From Armatimonadota bacterium (GTDB taxonomy: Bacteria > Armatimonadota > Fimbriimonadia > Fimbriimonadales > Fimbriimonadaceae), in assembly GCA_029781035.1 (NCBI GenBank), contig JAKOXK010000015.1, positions 1-63,513 on the forward strand: 63,513 nucleotides of DNA, read 5' to 3'. Numbering within the stretch: position 1 is the stretch's first letter; every line of letters starts with the position of its first letter. The notes beneath the pieces were generated by a model that made no database searches, had not been told where the DNA came from, and saw only the letters and a program-made list of their open reading frames with translations. Below, in pieces: positions 42,398-50,857 of the stretch. A program made the translations under genes and the position numbers.

Positions 42398-42856
42398 TTA
42401 CTGAAACGCACACCATGAGAACAGCGCCGCCCATTCGACGCGCTGCAGGTGCACTCCTTCGGGATCAGAGGTTCGCGCCATCTCAACGAGCCTTGAGGGG
42501 TCGAACCCGGGGATCCGGTTGATCACAGGATGCGCTCCAGCCTGTCGGTACCAATAGAGAGAGTTCGCAAATTCGCCTTCGCGCCGATGAAGGATCGCAT
42601 GCCAGAAACTTCCAGTCTGTGAAGCCATCGACTGGCATATCGAATGGCTGGCGTCGAGCTCATCGACGTACAGCCAGAGACCGGCGACAAGAGCTGGTTT
42701 CATGCTGACGAGCGGATGGGCGGCGAGCCCTCGGACGATCTTCAGGACGACTTGGTCGGCACGAGCCTGGACAACAAGCTGACTCATAGCTTTGTCCAAA
42801 GGGAGGGCCTGAAAGAGGGGTTCAACAGCCTCTGACACTTGCGGAGGGATCGTCAC
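42398..42856 (-). CDS. conserved hypothetical protein with HRREG / YWYRQAGAHP motif
   Basis: About 152 residues from GTG 42856; earlier starts would run into the divergent permease. The conserved part is WHAILHRREGEFANSLYWYRQAGAHPV followed by a charged helix. I recall this pattern in proteins of Planctomycetes and Armatimonadota, where it has no assigned function. Predominantly helical, cytoplasmic. It sits head-to-head with a MalG-type permease gene. Confidence 0.6.
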   Translation of the reverse strand: MTIPPQVSEAVEPLFQALPLDKAMSQLVVQARADQVVLKIVRGLAAHPLVSMKPALVAGLWLYVDELDASHSICQSMASQTGSFWHAILHRREGEFANSLYWYRQAGAHPVINRIPGFDPSRLVEMARTSDPEGVHLQRVEWAALFSWCAFQ

Positions 42857-42929
42857 GACGGTGAAATTACCTCGCAGCCATGCGCTTCCCGGGAGCCTGG
42901 AGTCAGCCGCCGGTCCGAGATGCGCAACA

Positions 42930-44519
42930 ATGACGACAATGTCCCTGGTGGGAAAGGTCGGGCGAAAACGGGCGAGGGCGCGCATCGCGATGGCGATCGT
43001 GTACGCGTTGCTCGTTGTCGGCGCCATCACCACCCTCTATCCGTTCGCCTTCATGTTGACGACAGGGTTCAAGGGACCGACCGATCAGAACGACAACAAG
43101 TTGATTCCAGGGTACTGGCGCGACGACACGGAACTCCTGGCCAAATACCGCGACGACAAGTACGCCGGAGACGTCAATGTCATCGCGTCGAATGACGTGG
43201 GCCGAGATGCCACGCCCAATATACTTGCCGCATACGACGGATTCCTCCAGAACCTACCGCTTGATCAGTGGATGGCAGGGTTCCGAGTCCCCGCCAACGG
43301 GATCACGAGCCGACTATCGATCCTTTGGCAAGCCTTCCTGCGGAAGAAGTACCGTGACGTGTCAGTCCTCAACAGCGCGTACAACGACCTCAACCAAGCC
43401 TTTCAAGAAGTCACAGTCCCCTTTGAAGCGTGGGAGCGGAAGAATTGGACGCCACCGGTCGGGCGCAAGTGGGAAGACTGGATCGAGTTCAAAAAGTCGC
43501 TCCCGAACGAGTTCCGGATTCCTGTCCGCACCGAGTGGATGTGGCAGGAGTTTGTAAGAAGCAAGTACCGCAACCGGATTGAGAGCGTCCCTGAATCCGT
43601 TCGTAAAGGCGCAAGGTCATTTGCCGAACTTCGCTATTACGGCACGAGGCAACCATCGGAGCCGACCGGTGCTGGTCTGCCCGTGATACAGAGTGGGGCC
43701 TTGGTGGACGAGTTCAGGACCCATCTCCCGCAGCAGTTCAGGGCCGAGTCCGTTGAATCCGAGTGGTGGAGGCTCTCAAGAACGTCTGTCATGCCGATCG
43801 CGGGATCCGAGGCGTCGTGGGTGCGGACGCACAACGGTTCGATCAAGGCCGAGTTCACGTGGCGGAACTACTACTATGTCCTTGACTACATGGCCCTTCA
43901 CGGAAGGGCGCTCTGGAACACCGCCCTCTTCTGCCTGCTTGCGATCGCGACTCAACTGATCGTGAACCCACTTGCCGCCTATGCGTTGTCGCGGTTCCCG
44001 ATGAAGGCGACGGCGAGGATTCTCCTGTTCTTGCTGGCGACCATGGCTTTTCCAGCCGAAGTCGCGATGATCCCCTCATTTCTACTGCTCAAGAGTCTGG
44101 GGTTGCTCAATACATTCGCCGCTCTCGTGTTGCCAGGCGCCGCCAGCGGCTACACGATCTTTCTCTTGAAGGGCTTCTTCGACTCGCTGCCGCAAGAGGT
44201 CTTCGACTCCGGACAGGTCGACGGCGCCCCTGAATGGGTCATGATGCTCCGCTTGGCCATTCCACTCTCCAAGCCGGTCTTGGGCTACATCGCCCTGCTT
44301 GCGTTTATGGGCGCGTATGGCTCGTTCATTTACGCGTTCCTGGTTTGCCAAGACTCGAGGATGTGGACCCTGATGGTGTTCGTCTATCAACTGCAAGTCA
44401 CCTCGCCGAAGGCGGTGGTAATGGCCGCCGTCACGCTGGCCGCAGTGCCGACGTTGGTGGTTTTCCTCGCATGCCAGCGGGTGATCATGCGCGGCATAGT
44501 TTTACCGGGAGAGAGATGA
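42930..44519 (+). CDS. sugar ABC transporter permease, MalG type, with a 270-residue extracytoplasmic insert
   Basis: 529 residues from ATG 42930 (42939 possible). Helix 1 is at about 20-45. Residues 46-315 form a large Trp/Tyr-rich extracytoplasmic domain with two similar motifs: WQAFLRKKYRD (133-143) and WQEFVRSKYRN (205-215). The MalG core follows, with EAA loop (about 419-445, LPQEVFDSGQVDGAPE). No binding protein, MalF or ATPase is adjacent; the next gene is a CPBP protease overlapping by ATGA. Sugar importer subunit, partners encoded elsewhere. Confidence 0.85.
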   Translation: MTTMSLVGKVGRKRARARIAMAIVYALLVVGAITTLYPFAFMLTTGFKGPTDQNDNKLIPGYWRDDTELLAKYRDDKYAGDVNVIASNDVGRDATPNILAAYDGFLQNLPLDQWMAGFRVPANGITSRLSILWQAFLRKKYRDVSVLNSAYNDLNQAFQEVTVPFEAWERKNWTPPVGRKWEDWIEFKKSLPNEFRIPVRTEWMWQEFVRSKYRNRIESVPESVRKGARSFAELRYYGTRQPSEPTGAGLPVIQSGALVDEFRTHLPQQFRAESVESEWWRLSRTSVMPIAGSEASWVRTHNGSIKAEFTWRNYYYVLDYMALHGRALWNTALFCLLAIATQLIVNPLAAYALSRFPMKATARILLFLLATMAFPAEVAMIPSFLLLKSLGLLNTFAALVLPGAASGYTIFLLKGFFDSLPQEVFDSGQVDGAPEWVMMLRLAIPLSKPVLGYIALLAFMGAYGSFIYAFLVCQDSRMWTLMVFVYQLQVTSPKAVVMAAVTLAAVPTLVVFLACQRVIMRGIVLPGER

Positions 44520-45232
44520 TCGAAGGACTCGGCCAGGAGTCTCCAAGTCGCCGTCTTCAATGGCTGGAAATCTGGGTCGTCATCAGCTTGACGGTGGCGC
44601 CTTACCTCTTCCGGGCCATCTTTAGGGGACTAATAGGCAATCGCGAAGTCCTTCTCGGCTTCGAGTTCTGGGCCGCTCAGCATGTGCTGTCGTCAGCCGG
44701 GCCGATTCTGGCCACTCTCTACATCATCTTGCGTAGTAAAGAGGGTCTGGCGGGATTCAGTTTGGTGCCCCCACGGTTCGGGAGGGACTTGTTGCTGGCG
44801 ATCGCCCTGCTCGCCGGGCTCTATTTGTGTTCCACCATGGGACTTGCCGTGGGACACATCCTCAATTACGTGTTCCACACGGGCACTGGCGCCGCCGATC
44901 TTCGACCCATGTTCCCGAGGCCGAGTTGGGCAGACCTTCCCACCCTGATCGTTATGTCGGCGATCAATGGAGTCGGCGAGGAGCTCACAATGAGAGGGTT
45001 CCTAGTGAACCGATTGCGTGGACTCCTCAGCCAGAAGTGGGTCGCCTATGTCGTTCCAAACGTGCTCTTCGGTTCCTACCACCTGTATCAAGGCGTCACA
45101 CCGGCGATCTCGTACACCGTCTGGGGAATGCTCGTGACCATCGTGATGCTGGAATCCAAGTCACTTTGGCCCGCCGTCCTCTCTCATGCGGCAGCCGACG
45201 TGTTCGGATTGCTTCAGTTCCTCAAGGTCTGA
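44516..45232 (+). CDS. CPBP-family intramembrane metalloprotease, copy 1
   Basis: 238 residues, about seven helices, starting at an ATG that overlaps the permease stop. The CPBP/Rce1 motifs are EELTMRG (motif 1, two Glu and Arg), a His in FGSYHLYQG and a His/Asp region LSHAAADVFG. Such proteases act within membranes on peptides, prenylated proteins or bacteriocin precursors; substrate unknown. Translational coupling to a sugar permease is unusual. Confidence 0.85.
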   Translation: MIEGLGQESPSRRLQWLEIWVVISLTVAPYLFRAIFRGLIGNREVLLGFEFWAAQHVLSSAGPILATLYIILRSKEGLAGFSLVPPRFGRDLLLAIALLAGLYLCSTMGLAVGHILNYVFHTGTGAADLRPMFPRPSWADLPTLIVMSAINGVGEELTMRGFLVNRLRGLLSQKWVAYVVPNVLFGSYHLYQGVTPAISYTVWGMLVTIVMLESKSLWPAVLSHAAADVFGLLQFLKV

Positions 45233-45302
45233 ACCTCTGATTCGCGCCGCCGAAGTCGGATTCGCCTTGTGCCATGATGTTCGCCACGTCAGAGGGCAAG
45301 CG

Positions 45303-46046
45303 ATGAGTGAAAACGAGGAGCCGTTCGCCGCTTCCGACCGACTATCGAGTTGGGAGCTTGGCTTCTACATCTTGTACTTCGGTGCGGGTTACTTTCTGAT
45401 TGCGTTGGTCGGGCTCTTCTCTGATCCTCTGGCACTACGGTCCCGCGACCTCAGTAGCTATCTCAGTCTGAGCGTCCGCGAGGCCATGAACATCCTCCTC
45501 GTGCTCTACCTCATGTGGAGGACCGGACGACCTTGGGATTCGTTCGGATTGCGTCGTTGTCCTGCCTTGACGTTCCTGTGGGCTGCCATTGCCCTGGCCC
45601 TCGCGCACTATGCAGGCGCCTTTCTGCTGAACCGGCCATTGCGGGACGGCTTGGTCTACAACGCTATGGACCGACCACCCTGGCTTGGACCCCAAACTTT
45701 CGGGGCACCGCCGCCACTCGCCTTCGGAATTCCCGTGATCTTGACCTATGTAGTCCTCAGTGCTGCGTTCCAGGAGTTCGCTTTCCGGGGTCTCCTTCTG
45801 AGCCGATTGACCGAATACCTGGAGTCACCCTCGAAAGCTGCCATCGGTTCATCGATCATCTTCACCCTCCTTCATGCCTATCAGGGTCTGGCGTCTTTGC
45901 CAGAGCACTTCTTGTTCGGTTGGGTGGCGTGTCTTCTGGTGCAGAAGACGCGTTCCGTCTGGCCACTCGTCGCGGCCCATTTCGTGGTGAACGCGCTGCT
46001 GTACCTCAGGCCGTATCTGATGATGGGGATGGCGACCAGCCGCTAA
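45303..46046 (+). CDS. CPBP-family intramembrane metalloprotease, copy 2 (variant motif)
   Basis: 247 residues from ATG 45303 with GAGGG six to seven bases upstream. Motif 1 reads QEFAFRG, with Gln in place of the first Glu; motif 2 His lies in LLHAYQG and the last motif is AHFVVN. The substitution may reduce or alter catalysis, although QE variants are known in the family. Only distantly similar to the preceding copy. Its end overlaps convergent pyrD by 41 bases. Confidence 0.8.
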   Translation: MSENEEPFAASDRLSSWELGFYILYFGAGYFLIALVGLFSDPLALRSRDLSSYLSLSVREAMNILLVLYLMWRTGRPWDSFGLRRCPALTFLWAAIALALAHYAGAFLLNRPLRDGLVYNAMDRPPWLGPQTFGAPPPLAFGIPVILTYVVLSAAFQEFAFRGLLLSRLTEYLESPSKAAIGSSIIFTLLHAYQGLASLPEHFLFGWVACLLVQKTRSVWPLVAAHFVVNALLYLRPYLMMGMATSR

Positions 46047-47034
46047 GCTGCAGTCCCCGGACAAGCTCCGGGACGAACTTTGGTCCGCCATAGACCCAAC
46101 CGGTGTAGACCTGAAGGAGATCGGCTCCTAGCTCGAGCTTTCGGGCGGCATCGTCGACACTCATGATCCCTCCAACCCCGATGAGGACCGTCTTGGCGTC
46201 GCAGTGCCTTCGCAAGAAGGCAATCACTTGGTCCGAAAGCCGAGTCAACGGCGCGCCACTGAGGCCCCCTTCTTGCTGTGGGTCCGAAGACAGGTCGGGT
46301 CGCGAGAGAGTCGTGTTCGTTGCGACGATCCCAGTCAGTCCAAGCGTTTGGACGACGTCGGCGACATCGGCGAGCGCTGCTTCACTGAGGTCTGGCGCGA
46401 CTTTGACGAACAGGGGCGTGTTCGTGTCGATGTCCTTGAGGGCCGAGAGAATCTTGAGCAGCGGTTCTTTGTCCTGAAGGCCCCTTAGGCCGGGTGTGTT
46501 GGGGGAGCTCACGTTGACAACCACGTAGTCGGCCCTCGGTGCCAGCAGTCTGAACGAATAGGCGTAGTCCTGATCAGCTTCCTCGATCGGGGTCACCTTG
46601 GACTTCCCAATGTTGATCCCGACGGGAATCGTCGAGTCAGAGTCGTCCAATCGCTGGGCACAGGCGTCGGCTCCCTCGTTGTTGAACCCCATGCGGTTGA
46701 TCAGAGCTCGGTCATTCACCAACCGGAACAGGCGGGGAGGCAGGTTTCCAGGCTGGGGATGCCGTGTCACTGTTCCGACCTCGACAAACGAAAAACCGAG
46801 GTCTGCCCAGTGATCAAGCGCGACGCCATCTTTGTCGAAACCGGCCGCTAAGCCCACAGGGTGAGCGAACTTCACTCCGAACAGGGTCTTGCCAGCGTCC
46901 AGACTGGGCTCCGAGTCTGTCGCCTTGACCCAACCGTTCGCAACGGCCCAAAGTCCGAGTTTGTGGGCGACTTCAGGGTCAAGGCGAAAGAGGAGCGGTC
47001 GCAGAACCTGGCGGTAGAAGCTTGCCTCGCTCAC
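46006..47034 (-). CDS. pyrD: quinone-dependent dihydroorotate dehydrogenase (class 2)
   Basis: 342 residues. The N-terminal helical extension (FYRQVLRPLLFRLDPEVAHKL) marks the membrane-bound class 2. FMN site and catalytic Ser lie in VVVNVSSPNTPGLR; GLAAGFDKDG and FVEVGTVTRHPQPGN are family blocks. It oxidises dihydroorotate to orotate with electrons to menaquinone, linking it with menG here. GTG start with GAGGG upstream, 46 bases after the ChaN-like gene on the same strand. Confidence 0.95.
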   Translation of the reverse strand: MSEASFYRQVLRPLLFRLDPEVAHKLGLWAVANGWVKATDSEPSLDAGKTLFGVKFAHPVGLAAGFDKDGVALDHWADLGFSFVEVGTVTRHPQPGNLPPRLFRLVNDRALINRMGFNNEGADACAQRLDDSDSTIPVGINIGKSKVTPIEEADQDYAYSFRLLAPRADYVVVNVSSPNTPGLRGLQDKEPLLKILSALKDIDTNTPLFVKVAPDLSEAALADVADVVQTLGLTGIVATNTTLSRPDLSSDPQQEGGLSGAPLTRLSDQVIAFLRRHCDAKTVLIGVGGIMSVDDAARKLELGADLLQVYTGWVYGGPKFVPELVRGLQLSGWSPSPSSDTA

Positions 47035-47080
47035 CAGGCCCTCGGTCCGTCATCACGGAAAAGTGTCCGACCAGTCCGTG

Positions 47081-47941
47081 TCACTCGGCTCCCGGCGGGG
47101 CCGCGAACACAAAGTCGCCCAAGCCGCGGCTGACTTCGCGAGCCTTGTCCGTGTCCACACAGGTGATGGTCAACGATCTTTCGCCAGTCCGCTGGCGGAT
47201 GCGCCAGTTGATGCCCTGCTCGTACATCACATGACCGCTGCCGACGCAGATGACCATCACCCGCCTCGGGTTCTTCGACTCGTTCATGAAGTCCAGGGCA
47301 CTGTTGGCCATGCCTACGTCCCAAACGACCATGGCCGCGTACATGTTGTCGGCGCCCGTGGAAGGGTGTCCACCGATCATGGCGTCGAATATCGTGCGGT
47401 GGGTCTTGTTCGTCAAGTCGAGGGGAGTTGGCACCCAGTGACTTTGATCGGTCGTCAGCGCGCTGGGGCCCTTCTGCCCGACCTGCCGTACCCAGTCTCG
47501 GGGAACGTTGAGGGCAGCCATCGGCAACTTGTTGTCACGGATCACGTCGAAGACGGGCTTGTAGAGCTTGTATGGAAACCCCCACTGTTTCTTCCAGTCG
47601 GCGTTCTTTTGGAATTCCTCGTCGGTCCACCATCCCATCGAAAACGGATTCAGGTTCTTTTGGTTGTCGCGAGTAAACATCTCGAATCCGACGCAGACGT
47701 CCCGTCCCCGCTTGATCAGGGCACTGATGATATCGGCCTGCGCCCGATGGTCGTCCGGGTTGTTGTGCGACTCGCCCACGAAGACGAACCGGATCCCGTC
47801 CGCGGCGGCTGCGATATCGTCAGGGTTGACGGCCTTGCCGGACTTTGTGTCGGTGTAGCCTTTTTCAACAGTCAAATGCCCCTTTGTTCCAATGTCGAGC
47901 AACAGGGGATCCACTTGGGTCGCCTGCATGAAAGCGAACAT
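47081..47941 (-). CDS. ChaN-like iron-regulated protein
   Basis: 286 residues. FVFVGESHNNPDDHRAQADI (about 52-71) with clustered His and Asp, and GFEMFTRDNQ, match the ChaN/DUF399 family, which binds haem or acts at the outer membrane in some species. The end (VICVGSGHVMYEQGINWRI) also fits. Only a short hydrophobic start is seen (MFAFMQATQ), so a cleavable signal is doubtful. Substrate and role unknown. Confidence 0.8.
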   Translation of the reverse strand: MFAFMQATQVDPLLLDIGTKGHLTVEKGYTDTKSGKAVNPDDIAAAADGIRFVFVGESHNNPDDHRAQADIISALIKRGRDVCVGFEMFTRDNQKNLNPFSMGWWTDEEFQKNADWKKQWGFPYKLYKPVFDVIRDNKLPMAALNVPRDWVRQVGQKGPSALTTDQSHWVPTPLDLTNKTHRTIFDAMIGGHPSTGADNMYAAMVVWDVGMANSALDFMNESKNPRRVMVICVGSGHVMYEQGINWRIRQRTGERSLTITCVDTDKAREVSRGLGDFVFAAPPGAE

Positions 47942-47980
47942 GGCCCATTGTCGTTCGCGAGGCCATCCGAAGTCAACAGG

Positions 47981-47986
47981 TACGAT
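47981..47986 (+). promoter_or_regulatory. -10 element of a leaderless promoter, lipoprotein/GH2 operon
   Basis: TACGAT ends eight bases before the GTG at 47995. Confidence 0.45.
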
Positions 47987-47994
47987 TCAGCGCT

Positions 47995-48588
47995 GTGAGG
48001 AACGTCCTGGCTTGGCTCGTGTGTTCGGCCGTCGTTCTGAGCTTGTGTGGGTGTCGGGGGAGGAGCCCATCGGACGTCTACAAACCTCCGGTCGAGGGAT
48101 CGAGCAAGCCCGCGCCCCAAGATCCAGACCAGGCCCTCGCCGAACAGCTCCGCTCCGGCACCGTTCAGATGGCAGCAGCCAGCGACTCGATCCAAGATGC
48201 GCTCAAGGAGGCGAAGCGCGCTGTGGCGTCCCTGAAGGGCGACCTGAAAGACGCCGCCCAGGAAGTCGTCGACTACATCGATGATGCTGGCGCGACCGTG
48301 GCCGACGCCTGTGCCGACCCTCCGGCTTTGGACGACGTCAAGAAGGACTTTGCCGCCGCCGACGACGTCAGGAAGCACCGCATTGCCGCTGGCAACGACG
48401 CCTACACGGGCCTTCAAGAAGCCGCCGGCTCTGTGAGCGACCTTCAAGATCAGGTGGAAGGGCTGAGTACTCTGAGCGACTTACTCAAGATCGCGATCTC
48501 CGACGTCAGCGACGCGATCCAAGCCTACGGTGGGACTGTCCAGAGCGATGATGACGTCCCTGTGAAGGACAAGGAAAGTGAACACTAG
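47995..48588 (+). CDS. small helical lipoprotein, hypothetical
   Basis: 197 residues. A signal helix ends at lipobox LCGC (Cys20), followed by a Pro/Ser linker and a long helical domain rich in Ala, Asp and Lys (about 45-180), probably a coiled coil. I recognise no family. The GH2 gene overlaps its end by 11 bases, so the two are coupled. It may anchor or support surface glycan use, an inference from the neighbour only. Confidence 0.6.
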   Translation: MRNVLAWLVCSAVVLSLCGCRGRSPSDVYKPPVEGSSKPAPQDPDQALAEQLRSGTVQMAAASDSIQDALKEAKRAVASLKGDLKDAAQEVVDYIDDAGATVADACADPPALDDVKKDFAAADDVRKHRIAAGNDAYTGLQEAAGSVSDLQDQVEGLSTLSDLLKIAISDVSDAIQAYGGTVQSDDDVPVKDKESEH

Positions 48589-50842
48589 TTCGCTTACCTG
48601 GACTGTGGACTATGGAGCCGGGCCGCAGCCCTGTTCTGTCCCTCACGCTTGGCGCCAGGACGTCGATGTCCGGTGGGAAGGGCCGGCGGTCTACCGCACC
48701 AAACTCGCTGTCGAAACCGAAGACCAGTGGTTGGTGTTTCACGGGGTCTCCTACCGTGCCATTGTGTCCTTGAACGGCGAGGTCGCCATCGATCACAAAG
48801 GAATCTGGGACGCCTTCTCTGTCCGTCTTCCTGTTGGGTTAGTCGACGTCAGGGTCGAAGTCGTCAAGAACGGCGGCGCCACGTATCCGGTCAAGGATGT
48901 CCTGTCTGGATTCCTGCCGTATGTCTTTCACACCTTTGGAGGCATCTTCCGGGAAGTCGAAGTCGTTCACAGCGATGCTCAGCCCTTTGGCGACGGCTCA
49001 GGAAATCTGATCAAGAGCCCCAGAATCGGCGTTGCGGGAACGAAGCTCTTCATCGACGGCCAGCCTTGGTTCATGCGCGGGGTCCTCACCTGGGGCTGGT
49101 ACCCGGCTGTCGGCGCGCCTCATCCGCCGATGGAACTGGTCCGAGACGAGGTGCGGCGCGTCAGGGACCTCGGCTTCAATACTGTCAAGTTTTGCCTCTG
49201 GCTCCCGCCGCACCACTATCTCCAGGTTCTCGAAGAAGAGGACATGTGGGCTTGGGTGGAACTTCCGCTCTGGATGCCTACCGGCGACGAGGAGAAGCTG
49301 GAGGCGATGTTCGCCGAGGTCGAGCGCATCGTGCGCCAGTACCGGCATCACGACCGGATCGTGTGTTGGACCTGTGGTTGCGAACTGTCGGAGTCGACGC
49401 CTCATGGGTACCGCAAGCGCCTGTTCGAGATGGTCCGCGAACTGACCGGTTGCCCACTGGTCAAGGACAATAGCGGCGGGTCCGAAATGTATGGCGGCGA
49501 CTTGCGGGAATACGGAACGTTTTACGACTTCCACCCCTATTGCGACACGATGTTCTATCCGCCCGTCTTGGACTCACTCATGCCGGGGCCACGCAAGACG
49601 ATGCCTGTGATGCTGGGTGAGTTCAACGACTACGACGTCTACCGGCCGCTGGCCGGGCTTCGCGAGCGACGTCCCTTCATTTCTGATCCCGAGCACCCTT
49701 GGATCAACCGTGAGGCGGCATCCATTCGGTCTTGTGAGAACTATTGGGCATCTTCCGACCCGCGTCTCAACGATCAGGGAGTCCGATGGCTGCACGACCT
49801 GCCCAGCGTACTGGCCGATCCGCAAAAGGAACTGCCGCCGGACATTGAGGAGCATTTGTCAGAAGAGTCGAGAAGCCGCTGTGGCTGGATCCGTGAGTTC
49901 GTGACAAACGAAGTGGCAGCCCGGGATGCGATTGCAGGTTACATCGTGACCGGAATCGCCGACACGCCCATCTCCAAGTCGGGGGTTCTCGGTGACCCCT
50001 TGCACTCGCCTGGAAGCCGGGACCTCAGCGGTGTCTTTGATGATCTCACCTTCTTCGTCGTGCCATTTCGCATGCCGCCTTGGGTCGATGGCGGCAATCG
50101 TCCGGGTTGGTGGGACTCGAGCCGCCGCTTCACGGGCACTCAAACGATTCAGATCGGGGCACGCTCGGTGAGAGGCTTCTCGGGCGAGATCCATCTCATC
50201 TGGGAAAACGACCTATATGAGGCGCAAAGCGTTCATGTCTCTTTGCCTCCAGACACACCAGCCGTTGTGGCGGATCTTACGATCGAGCTCCGTGAGGGAC
50301 CCGCCACGTTGTGGATCAAGGCAGAGGGTCGTGACAAGCTTTTCGGCTTTCAGGGTTACGAGACTCTCGAGTGGAAGCAGCTACCACAATGGAGCGTTGA
50401 GGATCCGCTTGGACTTGTGGGCGGAAACAGAACGGGCGAAGGGGAGGGAGTGGTCACTTGCACCGGGAGTCTGCCGTCTCAGGGAGTTGCCTTGCTCTCG
50501 GTGGACGGTACCGTGGCTCTTCCTTTCTGGCGCGAGAACGTCAGTTGGAATCAGAGTGGCGAACGCTTTCTGGGATGCTGGGACGACTTGCTTCCCGTTT
50601 CCACTGACCGTGCGATCGACCCGACCTGGCTTGACTTTCGACTACCCGGCGCCGAATGGCTTCTGACACGTGTCGACACCCGCACCTACGCGCGCCACCC
50701 CTACCTGGCCCGCAAAGGCCACACCGTCGTCACCACGCTTCGGCCGTGGGGCGGGCTGGGTGCCCAACCGTACGGCCTGGCCCACAATCCAGCCGGGTGT
50801 GAACTTCTACGCATCCTGATGAGTCTGTCCGCAAGCGGCTAA
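48578..50842 (+). CDS. glycoside hydrolase family 2-like protein (beta-galactosidase/glucuronidase fold)
   Basis: 754 residues from GTG 48578, with no signal peptide. N-terminal jelly-roll and Ig-like domains (1-150), a TIM barrel (about 155-480) opening with FIDGQPWFMRGVLTWGWYP, and C-terminal beta domains. The acid/base region reads CGCELSES, where most GH2 enzymes have Asn before the Glu; the nucleophile is probably the Glu in MLGEFND. It hydrolyses a glycan; substrate unknown. The Asn-to-Cys change makes activity or specificity uncertain. Confidence 0.75.
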   Translation: MNTSSLTWTVDYGAGPQPCSVPHAWRQDVDVRWEGPAVYRTKLAVETEDQWLVFHGVSYRAIVSLNGEVAIDHKGIWDAFSVRLPVGLVDVRVEVVKNGGATYPVKDVLSGFLPYVFHTFGGIFREVEVVHSDAQPFGDGSGNLIKSPRIGVAGTKLFIDGQPWFMRGVLTWGWYPAVGAPHPPMELVRDEVRRVRDLGFNTVKFCLWLPPHHYLQVLEEEDMWAWVELPLWMPTGDEEKLEAMFAEVERIVRQYRHHDRIVCWTCGCELSESTPHGYRKRLFEMVRELTGCPLVKDNSGGSEMYGGDLREYGTFYDFHPYCDTMFYPPVLDSLMPGPRKTMPVMLGEFNDYDVYRPLAGLRERRPFISDPEHPWINREAASIRSCENYWASSDPRLNDQGVRWLHDLPSVLADPQKELPPDIEEHLSEESRSRCGWIREFVTNEVAARDAIAGYIVTGIADTPISKSGVLGDPLHSPGSRDLSGVFDDLTFFVVPFRMPPWVDGGNRPGWWDSSRRFTGTQTIQIGARSVRGFSGEIHLIWENDLYEAQSVHVSLPPDTPAVVADLTIELREGPATLWIKAEGRDKLFGFQGYETLEWKQLPQWSVEDPLGLVGGNRTGEGEGVVTCTGSLPSQGVALLSVDGTVALPFWRENVSWNQSGERFLGCWDDLLPVSTDRAIDPTWLDFRLPGAEWLLTRVDTRTYARHPYLARKGHTVVTTLRPWGGLGAQPYGLAHNPAGCELLRILMSLSASG

Positions 50843-50857
50843 AAGCCGTTGGTGGTG

